Source of the DNA: Bacillus sp. MYb209
Lineage (GTDB): Bacteria > Bacillota > Bacilli > Bacillales > Bacillaceae_G
DNA length: 64,000 bases
Direction of reading: 5' to 3'
NCBI RefSeq assembly: GCF_002975175.1
Contig: NZ_PCNZ01000002.1
Span: forward strand, 168,230-232,229
Below, piece by piece: positions 23,184 through 32,704 of the stretch. The position numbers and the translations under genes were made by a program. Every line of letters starts with the position of its first letter. Positions within the stretch are counted from its first letter, which is position 1. Below the pieces are notes generated by a model, which ran no database searches, was not told where the DNA came from, and saw only the letters and a program-made list of their open reading frames with translations.

Positions 23184-24290
23184 TTGATTGAAATAATTAA
23201 ATGTATTGGTTGCGGTGTAGAAATTCAAACAGAAAATAAAAATGAAATAGGATACGCTCCTGCATCATCTTTAGAGAAGGAACAAGTAATTTGTCAACGT
23301 TGTTTTCGTTTGAAACATTATAACGAAATTCAAGATGTATCTTTGACAGACGATGATTTCCTTCGTATTTTAAACGGAATTGGACAATCGGAAGCATTAG
23401 TGGTCAAAATCGTAGATATTTTCGATTTCAATGGTAGCTGGTTACCGGGCTTACATCGTTTTGTAGGGAATAATAAAGTATTACTTGTTGGGAATAAAGC
23501 TGACTTAATTCCAAAGTCAGTTAAGCATGATAAAGTAAAACATTGGATGCGCTACAGTGCAAAGCAACTTGGTTTAAAACCAGAAGATGTCTTTTTAATT
23601 AGTGCAGCTAAAGGACAAGGAATCGCTGAACTTGCTGATGCAATTGAGCATTACCGCGAAGGTAAAGATGTTTATGTTGTTGGATGTACGAATGTTGGTA
23701 AATCAACATTTATTAATCGTATGATTAAAGAATTTAGTGATGAGACTGAGAATGTAATTACAACATCACATTTCCCAGGAACAACACTTGATTTAATTGA
23801 TATTCCATTAGATGAAACATCATCTTTATACGATACACCAGGTATTATTAATCATCATCAAATGGCGCATTATGTTGGGAAACAAAGCTTAAAGCTTATT
23901 ACACCGACTACAGAGGTTAAGCCGATGGTATTCCAATTAAACGAAGAACAAACATTATTCTTTGGTGGATTAGCACGATTTGATTATGTAAGTGGGGGCC
24001 GTCGTGCATTCACTTGTCATTTCTCAAACCGTTTAACAATCCATCGTACAAAGCTTGAAAAGGCTGATGAATTGTACGAAAAACACGCTGGGGAATTATT
24101 GAATCCACCGACACCAGAAGAATTAGAAAATATGCCTGAGTTTGTGAAATATGAATTTAATATTCGTGAGCCGAAAACGGACGTTGTATTCTCTGGATTG
24201 GGCTGGGTTACTGTAAATGAATCAGGAGCGAAAATTGTTGCTCATGTACCAAAAGGAGTAAGTGTTTCATTACGTAAATCTTTAATTTAA
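23184..24290 (+). CDS. yqeH: Ribosome biogenesis GTPase YqeH
   Basis: This circularly permuted GTPase, 368 residues, is needed for 30S subunit assembly. An N-terminal zinc finger is formed by CIGCG and CQRC. GTPase motifs occur in permuted order: NKADL (G4), then GCTNVGKSTFINRM (G1) and DTPG (G3). A C-terminal domain follows. TTG 23184 has GGAGGAA upstream. Translation is probably coupled to yqeG. Confidence 0.95.
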   Translation: MIEIIKCIGCGVEIQTENKNEIGYAPASSLEKEQVICQRCFRLKHYNEIQDVSLTDDDFLRILNGIGQSEALVVKIVDIFDFNGSWLPGLHRFVGNNKVLLVGNKADLIPKSVKHDKVKHWMRYSAKQLGLKPEDVFLISAAKGQGIAELADAIEHYREGKDVYVVGCTNVGKSTFINRMIKEFSDETENVITTSHFPGTTLDLIDIPLDETSSLYDTPGIINHHQMAHYVGKQSLKLITPTTEVKPMVFQLNEEQTLFFGGLARFDYVSGGRRAFTCHFSNRLTIHRTKLEKADELYEKHAGELLNPPTPEELENMPEFVKYEFNIREPKTDVVFSGLGWVTVNESGAKIVAHVPKGVSVSLRKSLI

Positions 24291-24305
24291 TATGGAGAGG
24301 GATTT

Positions 24306-25139
24306 ATGAAACAATTATATGGTGTAATCGGAAATCCAATTGGACATTCATTATCACCCGTTATGCATAACGATGCATTTGAACACTTGAATATGGATGC
24401 CCATTATCATGCGTTTCTTGTAGAAGAAGAAGCGCTAGGGGAAGCAGTAAAAGGTTTGAAAGCATTAGGTATTTCAGGATTTAATGTAACGACTCCGCAT
24501 AAAGTTGCAATTATGGAGTACTTGGATGAGGTTGCCCCGCTAGCAAGGCAAATCGGTGCGGTAAATACAGTAGTTCATCGAGATGGAAAATTGATTGGGT
24601 ATAATACAGATGGAATTGGTTTTGTTCGTGCCCTGCAGTCAATTAGTGAAGATCCACTTCAAGAGAAACGTATTTTATTAATCGGTGCAGGTGGTGCTAG
24701 TCGAGCTATTTACTTCTCGCTTGCAGATGTAGGTGTGAAAGAAATTGATATTGCTAATCGTACGAGAGATAAGGCGGAAAATCTTATCGCTGGGTGCATG
24801 GCAAATGTTAATTCGCATGCTCTATCGTTAGAATGTGCAGCAGAAAATCAAGGGGAATATGATATCATCATCCAAACAACAACGATAGGTATGCATCCAC
24901 GTGTTGAGTATACGCCGCTGGAAATTCGTTCATTGAAACAAGGAACGATTGTTTCTGATATTATTTATAATCCATTTGAGACGAAAATTTTAGGCGATGC
25001 GAAAGAACAAGGTGCAATAATTCAAAATGGAATCGATATGTTCGTTTATCAAGGTGCACTTGCATTTGAAATGTGGACAGGGTGTGTGCCGAATATTGAT
25101 AGAATGAAACAATTAGTAATGAGAGAGCTTGGAGGCTAA
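24306..25139 (+). CDS. aroE: Shikimate dehydrogenase
   Basis: AroE, 277 residues, reduces 3-dehydroshikimate to shikimate with NADPH in aromatic amino acid synthesis. The N-terminal substrate domain has [14 protein letters not shown] and NVTTPHK (the catalytic Lys and Asp pair with later NTDGIGF). The NADP-binding GAGGASRAI follows at about residue 128. GGAGAGGG precedes ATG 24306. Its stop is four bases from the next gene, yqeI. Confidence 0.96.
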   Translation: MKQLYGVIGNPIGHSLSPVMHNDAFEHLNMDAHYHAFLVEEEALGEAVKGLKALGISGFNVTTPHKVAIMEYLDEVAPLARQIGAVNTVVHRDGKLIGYNTDGIGFVRALQSISEDPLQEKRILLIGAGGASRAIYFSLADVGVKEIDIANRTRDKAENLIAGCMANVNSHALSLECAAENQGEYDIIIQTTTIGMHPRVEYTPLEIRSLKQGTIVSDIIYNPFETKILGDAKEQGAIIQNGIDMFVYQGALAFEMWTGCVPNIDRMKQLVMRELGG

Positions 25140-25143
25140 TTAT

Positions 25144-25437
25144 ATGTTAACAGGAAAACAAAAAAGATTTTTACGTGCAAAGGCACATCATTTAACACCG
25201 ATTTTTCAAGTTGGAAAAGGTGGCGTGAATGAAAATATGGTGAAACAAATTGGAGAAGCATTAGAAGTTCGTGAACTATTTAAAGTGAGCGTATTACAAA
25301 ACTGTGAATTTGATCGTCGTGAAGTTGCAGAAGAGCTTGCACAAGGTGCACGAGCTGAAATCGTTCAAGTAATCGGAAGCACAATTGTTTTATACAAAGA
25401 ATCAAGAGAAAATAAGCAGATTAAACTTCCACGATAA
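25144..25437 (+). CDS. yqeI: RNA-binding protein YqeI (YhbY/CRM domain)
   Basis: This 97-residue CRM-domain protein is of the YhbY type, associated with the pre-50S subunit. The fold-defining VGKGGVNENMVKQIGEAL (the GxxG-like loop) and the preceding KAHHLTPIFQ are clear. The GGAGG spacing supports ATG 25144. Its stop codon lies inside the ATAAA flank of a degenerate bcr1 element, which separates it from nadD. Confidence 0.93.
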   Translation: MLTGKQKRFLRAKAHHLTPIFQVGKGGVNENMVKQIGEALEVRELFKVSVLQNCEFDRREVAEELAQGARAEIVQVIGSTIVLYKESRENKQIKLPR

Positions 25438-25557
25438 ATTGAAACTTTAATTTGTGTTTTTTAGCCTTCACCAATTGGGCTTTTGTGTGCAGTTAATTTC
25501 CCATCTAACCTAGTTATTGTCAGTGACTTTTGAGGTGTTGGCAAATAGCAGGATAAA
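25434..25557 (+). repeat. Degenerate bcr1-type element within the yqe operon
   Basis: This 124-base copy keeps ATAAAttGAAACTTTAAT at the left, AGCCTTCACCAATtGGGCTTTT in the middle and GCAGGATAAA at the right, but the first stem is damaged (TTGTGTTTTTT instead of the GTGGGG arm). ATAAA flanks both ends (25434-25438, 25553-25557), and the left flank holds the yqeI stop. It adds about 250 bases between yqeI and nadD, which otherwise would be adjacent. Confidence 0.75.
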
Positions 25558-25691
25558 AAATTACGTAAATTATTTCCATAATTGACGCTTGATAGATAGA
25601 GAGTGAAATCAATTGAACTTTTATTAACAGTAGGCTCTCTTCGAATATTTATGGGGAGAGTTGCTGTATGTAAAAGGAAGGGGCGTTTCTT

Positions 25692-26261
25692 TTGAGAAAA
25701 ATTGGCATTATTGGTGGCACGTTTGATCCACCTCATAATGGGCATTTGTTAATTGCAAATGAAGTGTATCATGCTTTAGGGTTGGAAGAGGTATGGTTTT
25801 TGCCGAATCAGATTCCGCCGCACAAGCAAGGACGTAACATTACGAGTGTGAAAAGTCGATTAAACATGCTGCAAATAGCGACTGAGGAAGAAGCATACTT
25901 TTCAATTTGTTTAGAAGAGCTAGACAGAGAAGGCCCATCTTATACGTACGACACTATGGTACAATTAACGGAGAAGTATCCGGATGTGCAGTTTCACTTT
26001 ATTATTGGCGGAGACATGGTTGAGTACTTGCCGAAGTGGTATAACATTGAAAAGTTACTTAAGCTTGTGACTTTCGTTGGAGTTGCAAGACCAGGTTATA
26101 CATTACATACGCCTTATGATATCGTAAAAGTGGAGATTCCGGAGTTTGCAGTTTCTTCTTCTCTGTTACGGGAGAGATATATGACGAAGAAAACGTGCAA
26201 ATATTTACTCCCTGAAAAAGTACAGGTATATATCGAGAGGAATGGGTTGTATGAATCGTGA
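25692..26261 (+). CDS. nadD: Nicotinate-nucleotide adenylyltransferase
   Basis: NadD, 189 residues, adenylates nicotinate mononucleotide for NAD synthesis. The [11 protein letters not shown] motif (residues about 8-18, nucleotidyltransferase H-x-G-H) and SSSLLRERY near the C-terminus (the I-S-S-T-x-I-R equivalent) are visible. It starts at TTG 25692 after GGAAGGGG. The downstream yqeK overlaps its end by 11 bases. Confidence 0.95.
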   Translation: MRKIGIIGGTFDPPHNGHLLIANEVYHALGLEEVWFLPNQIPPHKQGRNITSVKSRLNMLQIATEEEAYFSICLEELDREGPSYTYDTMVQLTEKYPDVQFHFIIGGDMVEYLPKWYNIEKLLKLVTFVGVARPGYTLHTPYDIVKVEIPEFAVSSSLLRERYMTKKTCKYLLPEKVQVYIERNGLYES

Positions 26262-26820
26262 GGAAGCACTTAGTATTGTCAAACAACAAATGCATGAAAA
26301 ACGTTATATACACACGATTGGTGTAATGGAAACAGCGATTGAACTTGCTCGGTTATATGGTGTAGATGAGAAAAAGGCAGAGATGGCTGCTATATTTCAC
26401 GATTATGCAAAATGTAGAGCGATTCCAGAAATGGAAGAGATTATTAAGAGAGAAGTTTTGCCGAAGGATCTACTGCACTATAACAAAGAGTTATGGCATG
26501 CACCTGTTGGGGCATACTTAGTAGAAAAAGAAGTAGGCATTACTGATCCTGAAATTCTACAAGCTATTACATATCATACAAGTGGTCATGAAAAAATGAC
26601 AATGTTAGATAAAGTTATTTATGTAGCAGATTACATTGAACCAGGACGTAAGTTTCCTGGTGTGGAAGAAGCGAGGAAACTCGCATATAAAGATATAAAT
26701 CAAGCTTTACTGTTTGCTTTAAAGCGAACAATTCAATTTTTAATGGAAAAAGATCAAACGATTTATCCATTAACATTTCAAACATACAATGCAGTTATCA
26801 AGGAGGAAATTAATAAATGA
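26251..26820 (+). CDS. yqeK: HD-domain hydrolase YqeK
   Basis: The 189-residue protein has an HD-superfamily metal site: [12 protein letters not shown] (first His), FHDYAKC (HD) and [11 protein letters not shown], then [13 protein letters not shown]. YqeK homologues hydrolyse diadenosine tetraphosphate asymmetrically or symmetrically, depending on species. The neighbouring ATG 26242 is too close to the GAGAGG site, so I start at ATG 26251, overlapping nadD. Confidence 0.93.
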   Translation: MNREEALSIVKQQMHEKRYIHTIGVMETAIELARLYGVDEKKAEMAAIFHDYAKCRAIPEMEEIIKREVLPKDLLHYNKELWHAPVGAYLVEKEVGITDPEILQAITYHTSGHEKMTMLDKVIYVADYIEPGRKFPGVEEARKLAYKDINQALLFALKRTIQFLMEKDQTIYPLTFQTYNAVIKEEINK

Positions 26821-27173
26821 AAGATAAAGAGTTATTAGTATTAGCGGCAAAAGCAGCTGATGATAAGAGAGCAGAAGATATGGTTGTACTAAATATGCAA
26901 GGTATTTCACCGATTGCAGACTATTTTATTATTTGTCACGGAAATTCAGACAAGCAAGTACAAGCAATTGCACGTGAAATTAAAGCGAAGGCACATGAGT
27001 TCGAAATTAACGTACAACGTATGGAAGGCTTTGATGAAGCGCGTTGGGTTTTAGTAGACCTTGGTGATGTGGTTGCTCATGTATTCCATAAAGATGAGCG
27101 TAATCACTATAATTTAGAGCGTCTATGGGGCGATGTGCCGCGTGAAGATATTGCAGATGAGCTAGATCAATGA
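26817..27173 (+). CDS. rsfS: Ribosomal silencing factor RsfS
   Basis: This 118-residue RsfS/YqeL protein binds uL14 on the 50S subunit to prevent joining when nutrients are low. Family segments DDKRAEDMVVLNMQ, ISPIADYFIICHGNSDKQVQAIA and DLGDVVAHVFHKDERNHYNLERLW are present. The start codon overlaps the yqeK stop by four bases (ATGA), and its own stop overlaps yqeM, so translation is coupled. Confidence 0.96.
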   Translation: MKDKELLVLAAKAADDKRAEDMVVLNMQGISPIADYFIICHGNSDKQVQAIAREIKAKAHEFEINVQRMEGFDEARWVLVDLGDVVAHVFHKDERNHYNLERLWGDVPREDIADELDQ

Positions 27174-27919
27174 AATACGAACAATTTGCTTTGCTGTATG
27201 ACGAACTGATGAATGATGTCCCTTATGATAAATGGGTGGAATTCACAGAGGAAAGTTTACAACAGGCATCTATGAAAGAGGCAAAAATTCTTGACGTAGC
27301 ATGTGGAACTGGTAACGTAACACTTCCGCTTGTGCGAAAAGGTTATGATTTAATTGGTGTAGATCTTTCGGAAGAAATGTTAACTGTCGCACAGCAAAAA
27401 TTGGGGGGAGAAGGTTATTTTATTCCTTTTTACCAACAAGACATGAGAGAGCTCGATGTTCCTGGTGAATTTGATTGTGTGACAATCTTTTGTGACTCAT
27501 TAAATTATGTATTGCAAGAAGATGGAGTGCAAGAAACATTTAGAAGAGTTTTCCACCATTTACGTCAGGATGGCTTGTTTTTATTCGATGTACACTCTTT
27601 ATATAAAATACATCACGTATTTCAAAATGAAACATATACAGTGAACGGCGAAGAAATATCACTTATTTGGAACTGCTTCCCTGGAGAAGAATCAGATAGT
27701 GTGGAACATGATTTGACATTCTTTGTACAAGATTCAGAAGAAGATGTGTATCATCGTTTTGACGAATGTCACGTGCAGCGTGCGTATTCGGTTGAAGTGT
27801 TAACAAAATGGCTTGAAGAAGCTGGGTTTACAGTACTTCGCGTCACAGGTGACTTTGAACGAATTGAAGTGACAGAACAAACAGAGCGCATCTTTTTTAT
27901 GGCGAAGAAGAATGGATAA
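27170..27919 (+). CDS. yqeM: SAM-dependent methyltransferase YqeM
   Basis: The 249-residue protein is a class I methyltransferase. Motif I is ILDVACGTGNVTLPL (about residues 39-53); the acidic residue after the second strand is in GVDLSEEM. The substrate is unknown. It is the last gene of the operon and overlaps rsfS by four bases. A strong terminator follows. Confidence 0.92.
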   Translation: MKYEQFALLYDELMNDVPYDKWVEFTEESLQQASMKEAKILDVACGTGNVTLPLVRKGYDLIGVDLSEEMLTVAQQKLGGEGYFIPFYQQDMRELDVPGEFDCVTIFCDSLNYVLQEDGVQETFRRVFHHLRQDGLFLFDVHSLYKIHHVFQNETYTVNGEEISLIWNCFPGEESDSVEHDLTFFVQDSEEDVYHRFDECHVQRAYSVEVLTKWLEEAGFTVLRVTGDFERIEVTEQTERIFFMAKKNG

Positions 27920-27949
27920 AAAAAGCAACCGATAAGGTTGCTTTTTTTT
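27917..27949 (+). terminator. Terminator of the yqe operon
   Basis: AAAAGCAACC and GGTTGCTTTT form a perfect stem around GATAA, followed by a long T run. Confidence 0.92.
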
Positions 27950-28088
27950 ATAGAAAAGATGTAGTTTTAGTTCTAGAAAAATAAAAAGGTGATATGTGTA
28001 AAGTGTAAAAATGCTAGTTTTAGTGAAAATGTAGCATGAAAAAGATAGGTATTAATAAAAAGGATTTGGAATTCGGATGGCGTATTTA

Positions 28089-28916
28089 TTATGTGTGTTT
28101 ATTGAATTGCTGCTCAACGCACTTTAAATCTTCATCAAATTTCTCATGTGTCCGTTCAATTAATTTATGAAACATATCCCCAACATGCTCTTCTAAAATA
28201 CGAATACCTTCTCCTGTAACACCGCCTTTGACGCATACCTTTTCTTGTAAAGTAGGTAATGTGAAAATCTCTTTTTCGAGTAATTTCCCCATCCCAATGA
28301 CCATTTCACTTACTAAAGTAGTGGCTTCTTCATGTGTAATATTTGTTTTATCTACAGCGGCGTTAATGAAACATTGTAATAAATAACTAAAAAAAGCAGG
28401 GCCACAGCTTGCTATATCAGATGAAACGCGCGTTATATCTTCTTCTATAACAAGGGGAGTAGAAATGTTTTTGAATAGACGAAGTAGTTGTTGCTGCCAT
28501 TCTTCAGAGCAGTTATTTCCAAAGGTAAATAGTGATGCGCCTGATAAGGCTCGGTTGGTGATGCTTGGAATGATACGTGCGACATGGCAAGGTACAAGTG
28601 TTTCTAATTGTGCTGGAGATATTGGACTTGTGATAGAAACTAAGCACTTTTCATCAGAAAAATGTTCAGCGTATTTTTGTAGGATAGGATATATATCTAT
28701 CGGTTTTACGCAAATAAAAATAAGCTGCGATTGTTCGATTACCTCTTGGGTTATTTTGGCTATATGAATAGAAGGGTATTTTTCTTTTATATGATATGCT
28801 TTGGCAGGCGTCCGATTAATAATAGTAAGGCACGAAGGTTTGACAGCACGGGTTTCTAAAAATGCATCGATTAGTATATTCCCCATGTTCCCTGTCCCTA
28901 TAATTCCTATGTTCAA
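28089..28916 (-). CDS. comER: ComER, pyrroline-5-carboxylate reductase-like protein
   Basis: This 275-residue ProC-family protein has an N-terminal Rossmann motif, IGIIGTGNMGNILIDAF. The C-terminal dimer domain has ASCGPAFFSYLL and KGGVTGEGIRIL (family signature G-x-T-x-x-G). In B. subtilis comER lies divergent from comEABC, exactly as here, and has been linked to sporulation and biofilm formation rather than to DNA uptake. The start TTG 28916 is eight bases after GGAGGG; upstream ATGs lie in another frame. Confidence 0.88.
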   Translation of the reverse strand: MNIGIIGTGNMGNILIDAFLETRAVKPSCLTIINRTPAKAYHIKEKYPSIHIAKITQEVIEQSQLIFICVKPIDIYPILQKYAEHFSDEKCLVSITSPISPAQLETLVPCHVARIIPSITNRALSGASLFTFGNNCSEEWQQQLLRLFKNISTPLVIEEDITRVSSDIASCGPAFFSYLLQCFINAAVDKTNITHEEATTLVSEMVIGMGKLLEKEIFTLPTLQEKVCVKGGVTGEGIRILEEHVGDMFHKLIERTHEKFDEDLKCVEQQFNKHT

Positions 28917-28993
28917 TGTTTCATCCCTCCTTCGTAACAGCTTTCTCCTAAACAATATGAATGATGTTATAAATTTATGATTAGAGGTGTAAA

Positions 28994-29593
28994 ATGATGT
29001 GGGATTTTCAAAAAAAATGGTTGGGATTAGTGGTTATTATTGGCACTTTGATTTTTCTTTTTTTCTGGAAAATGAATCAGCATACAGAGCAAACGCTCAT
29101 TACAACGGAAGTTCAAGCGAAAGATGTGGAGAAAAAAAGTAAACCGAAAATATTGGATACAAAGGAACAGAAAAAAATAATTATAATTGATGTGAAAGGG
29201 GCGGTTTTTAAAGAGGGTGTGTATGAAATGAAGGAAGGGGACCGGGTGAAGGAGGCGGTTGAAAAAGCTGGTGGTTTGTTGCCGGATGCAGATATGAAGA
29301 AAGTGAATTTGGCGCAAATGGTCCAAGACCAAATGCTTCTTTATGTTCCTAACAAGAATGAGCTAGTGCAAGAAGGGACTACTTTTTCAAAAAGCGAGGG
29401 TAAAGTGCAAATAAATACAGCTTCTAAAGAGCAACTTGAAAAAATAACAGGCATTGGTTCTCGGAAAGCGGAAAGTATTTTGAAATATCGAGAAGAACAC
29501 GGCCCGTTTCAGAAAATAGATGATTTATTGGAGATTGATGGGATTGGTGCGAAGTCTTTAGAGAAAATAAAAGATCAAATTATTATTCCGTAA
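28994..29593 (+). CDS. comEA: Competence protein ComEA
   Basis: ComEA, 199 residues, is the membrane-anchored receptor for double-stranded DNA during transformation. It has one membrane segment (about residues 8-24), a SLBB domain (about 57-115, IDVKGAVFKEGVYEM, KEAVEKAGG) and two C-terminal helix-hairpin-helix motifs (about 135-199, INTASKEQLEKITGIGSRKAES, DDLLEIDGIGAKSLEKIK). AGAGGTG precedes the start. First gene of comEABC. Confidence 0.94.
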   Translation: MMWDFQKKWLGLVVIIGTLIFLFFWKMNQHTEQTLITTEVQAKDVEKKSKPKILDTKEQKKIIIIDVKGAVFKEGVYEMKEGDRVKEAVEKAGGLLPDADMKKVNLAQMVQDQMLLYVPNKNELVQEGTTFSKSEGKVQINTASKEQLEKITGIGSRKAESILKYREEHGPFQKIDDLLEIDGIGAKSLEKIKDQIIIP

Positions 29594-29656
29594 AAGATTG
29601 ACGAAGTTTTTCTTTTTTCGCTACACTACAAGTAGACAAAAAAGAAGGTGAAAAAT

Positions 29657-30214
29657 ATGGAACGAATTTCATGGGATCAATATTTTATGACGCAAAGCCA
29701 TCTACTATCTTTACGTAGTACATGTACAAGGCTTGCGGTAGGAGCGACAATCGTTCGTGATAAACGAATTATTGCTGGTGGATATAACGGCTCAATTAAA
29801 GGTGGTGTACATTGCATAGACGATGGTTGCTATGTCATTGATAATCATTGCGTTCGTACAATTCATGCGGAAATGAATGCTTTATTGCAATGTGCGAAGT
29901 TTGGTGCAAAAACAGAGGAAGCGGAAATTTATGTCACACATTTTCCTTGTTTGCAGTGCTGTAAGGCGATTATTCAAAGTGGTGTTACAGCAGTTTATTA
30001 TGCACAGGATTATAAAAATCATCCGTATGCCGTAGAGTTATTTGAACAAGCGAGTGTAACAGTGAAGCACGTTCCGCTAGAATATGATATTACATCGCTA
30101 GAGGAACAAGAGCGTCATTTGCAGCTAAAGGAACTATTCGCATCTTTAGAAAAAGATAATTTATCAATGGAAGAATTACAGCGTGTATTCACTAAAGCGA
30201 AAATGATGCTATAA
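29657..30214 (+). CDS. comEB: ComEB, dCMP deaminase
   Basis: This 185-residue deoxycytidylate deaminase family protein has the catalytic HAEMNALL (His-Ala-Glu) and zinc ligands in FPCLQCCKAI. The competence role of ComEB in B. subtilis is minor or absent. Start ATG 29657 after AAGG; the GTG three codons before overlaps that site. It ends ten bases before the ATG that carries the ComEC ribosome-binding site. Confidence 0.92.
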   Translation: MERISWDQYFMTQSHLLSLRSTCTRLAVGATIVRDKRIIAGGYNGSIKGGVHCIDDGCYVIDNHCVRTIHAEMNALLQCAKFGAKTEEAEIYVTHFPCLQCCKAIIQSGVTAVYYAQDYKNHPYAVELFEQASVTVKHVPLEYDITSLEEQERHLQLKELFASLEKDNLSMEELQRVFTKAKMML

Positions 30215-30261
30215 GGAGTGAGTATGAGTGACAATGGGGCTATGTTGCAATCTCGTTTATA

Positions 30262-32538
30262 ATGGGGATTGCAATTACCTTTTCCGCATTGCATTTGTTG
30301 ACTGCTTGTTGTTTCGTTTGTTATGTTTTATTTTGTTTATATCGTACTTCGCGTAAAACCTTCATTTTTTGTATAATAGCGTGTTTTAGTGGCGCTATGT
30401 ACACCACGTATGTTCAGAGTCGAAATAAGCCGCTAGGGGAGTCCTACGAAGTTACACGAGGGGTCGTGCAAAATACACCTCTAATTAATGGGGATCGTCT
30501 CTCTTTTCAAATTGAAGATCAGAATAAAAACTTAGTGCAGTTAAATTATAAAATGCAATCTGCTTCGGAAAAGAAGCGATTGCAACAATTACATGCAGGT
30601 ATATCATGTACATTTAAAGGGGAGGTGAAAGAACCACAAACTGCCCGGAATTTTCATGTTTTTGATTATCGTAATTATTTATATCAGCAAAAAATACATT
30701 TTATATTTGATGTGACATACATTTCTGAATGTCAAAAAACATCGTTGTCACTCGTGCAATGGATTTTTCTGCTCAGGCAACAAACAATCTCGAAAGTTAC
30801 AGAAATGTTTCCAGAACAATCAGGTGCATTTATGAACGCATTATTATTTGGAGATCGACAACAAATGACGTTTGAAGTAGAAGAACAATATCAACAATTT
30901 GGTCTTATACATTTGTTAGCGATTTCAGGATCGCATATCGTATTATTAATGGTTATAATGTATTTTGTTTTACTAAGAAGTGGTGTGACGAAAGAGACAG
31001 CAACAGTATGCCTTATAGTTTGTATTCCTCTGTATATGATCATAGCTGGGGCGTCGCCATCTGTTGTGAGGGCTTCTATAACAGGAGTTTTATTGTTGGT
31101 AGCTTTCATGTGCTCTGTTCGCTTATCTAGTCTAGACGCCTTAAGTATAACGGCTATATGTATGTTTATATACGATCCGTATCTTATTTTCAATATTGGA
31201 TTTCAATTCTCATTTGTAGGTAGTTTTGCTTTACTACTATCTGCGCCGATATTATTAGGGCGTAGTAATGGAGTAGTTCGAAATTCTATTTATATTTCTA
31301 TAATTTCACAGCTCGCTAGTACCCCCATCTTGTTATATCATTTTGGTTATTTTTCTCCTTATAGTATTTTCCTCAATCTTATATATGTTCCTTTTCTATC
31401 CATTATTGTATTGCCGTGTAGCATTATTATTCTTATATGTATGCCGATTATTCCATTGTTCGCAAAAGGAATTGCATATGTGCTTTCATTATGTTTAACC
31501 ATTTCTAATGATTTTCTAAGTTACTGTGAAAGTTTCCCTTTCATCCGACTTACTTTTGGCCAAACTCCTTTATTTCTTGTGGCTATATATTGTTTTAGTA
31601 TCGTTAGTATATTTGTGATGTGGGAAAGAGTAATAACGAAAAAAAATTTGTGCATAGTCGTGGTTGTGTTTCTTTTTATTAGTACTTGTCATTATGTATA
31701 TCCATATTTTCGCGAAAGTGGGAGTGTTACATTTCTTGATGTTGGACAGGGAGATGCAATATTAATTCGTCTCCCGTACGATAAAGAGGTTTATCTTATT
31801 GATACAGGTGGAGCCCTTCATGTCAAGAAGGAAGCGTGGCGACAGAAAAAGCATGAATTTTCTGTTGGGCATGATATTCTTGTTCCTTTTTTACAAAAAG
31901 AAGGTATAAAAACGATTGATAAATTAATTGTAACGCATGGAGATGCGGATCATATAGGTGCTGCGCTGGATTTGCTGTCATCTATTATTGTAAAAGAAGT
32001 TGTATTTGGGAGAAAGGAACAAGATGCTGTATTGGAAAAAGCGGTGAAGAAAAAGGCGTTAGAAAAGAGCATGAAGATAAGAGTAGAAGGGGAAGGTTGG
32101 AGGGTAAATGAAGCGGAATTTTTCGTATTAGCTCCAAGGGGGAAAGAAAAGGGAGAAAATGACTCTTCGATTGTAATATGGGCCAGACTAGGAGGGCTAA
32201 CATGGCTATTTACGGGTGATTTAGAAGAAGAAGGAGAGAAGTTTATAGTATCGACATATCCTGATTTGCGGGCGGATATTTTAAAAGTTGCCCACCATGG
32301 GAGTAAAACATCGTCTACAGATCCTTTTTTAAGCCTTGTACAGCCTAGTGTAGCGATTATTTCTGTTGGGGAGCGTAATAGGTATGGGCACCCGCATAAG
32401 GAAGTTATAGAGCGTTTTAAGAAGATGGGTATTGATATATGGCGTACGGATAAACAAGGTGCTATTTCCTATGTTTTTAATGGAGAAAAAGGAACCCTTC
32501 AAAGTAAAATCACATATGATGAAACACATAGAAGATGA
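30262..32538 (+). CDS. comEC: DNA channel protein ComEC, 5' end probably frameshifted
   Basis: ComEC forms the channel for single-stranded DNA uptake. It has N-terminal membrane segments and an OB-fold region, a central competence domain (NALLFGDRQQM, LIHLLAISGSHIVLLM) and a C-terminal metallo-beta-lactamase-like nuclease domain (THGDADHIGAALDLL). From ATG 30262 it has 758 residues, but this codon has no ribosome-binding site. AAGGAGTG lies before ATG 30224, whose frame stops after 12 codons. The ComEC frame stays open back to 30232 and there reads QWGYVAISFIMGI. One base lost near 30231 would join the two. The function of the product is therefore doubtful. Confidence 0.85.
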   Translation: MGIAITFSALHLLTACCFVCYVLFCLYRTSRKTFIFCIIACFSGAMYTTYVQSRNKPLGESYEVTRGVVQNTPLINGDRLSFQIEDQNKNLVQLNYKMQSASEKKRLQQLHAGISCTFKGEVKEPQTARNFHVFDYRNYLYQQKIHFIFDVTYISECQKTSLSLVQWIFLLRQQTISKVTEMFPEQSGAFMNALLFGDRQQMTFEVEEQYQQFGLIHLLAISGSHIVLLMVIMYFVLLRSGVTKETATVCLIVCIPLYMIIAGASPSVVRASITGVLLLVAFMCSVRLSSLDALSITAICMFIYDPYLIFNIGFQFSFVGSFALLLSAPILLGRSNGVVRNSIYISIISQLASTPILLYHFGYFSPYSIFLNLIYVPFLSIIVLPCSIIILICMPIIPLFAKGIAYVLSLCLTISNDFLSYCESFPFIRLTFGQTPLFLVAIYCFSIVSIFVMWERVITKKNLCIVVVVFLFISTCHYVYPYFRESGSVTFLDVGQGDAILIRLPYDKEVYLIDTGGALHVKKEAWRQKKHEFSVGHDILVPFLQKEGIKTIDKLIVTHGDADHIGAALDLLSSIIVKEVVFGRKEQDAVLEKAVKKKALEKSMKIRVEGEGWRVNEAEFFVLAPRGKEKGENDSSIVIWARLGGLTWLFTGDLEEEGEKFIVSTYPDLRADILKVAHHGSKTSSTDPFLSLVQPSVAIISVGERNRYGHPHKEVIERFKKMGIDIWRTDKQGAISYVFNGEKGTLQSKITYDETHRR

Positions 32539-32569
32539 AAAAAAGAAGACTGCCATTAAGCAGCAGCCT

Positions 32570-32704
32570 TTAAGAACCGATGAATTTAATAACAGTTGCA
32601 ATAATGAAAAGTGTTGCGAAAAAACCAAATGAGACGATAAATCCTACCCCTGAATCAATAGCGTCATTGCGTTTACTTTGAACGTTTTGTTCAAAATCAT
32701 TCAT
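32570..32704 (-). CDS. yqzM: YqzM family small membrane protein
   Basis: This 44-residue protein has an N-terminal soluble part (MNDFEQNVQSKRNDAIDSG) and one hydrophobic segment (FIVSFGFFATLFIIATVIKF). It matches B. subtilis YqzM, which also lies between comEC and holA (yqeN). Function unknown. GGGAGGG lies eight bases before the ATG. It is convergent with comEC. Confidence 0.9.
   Translation of the reverse strand: MNDFEQNVQSKRNDAIDSGVGFIVSFGFFATLFIIATVIKFIGS

Noticed and set aside
28089-32538. Idea that the comE region is a horizontally acquired island
   Set aside because: Order and composition match the Bacillus core; only the comEC start is odd.
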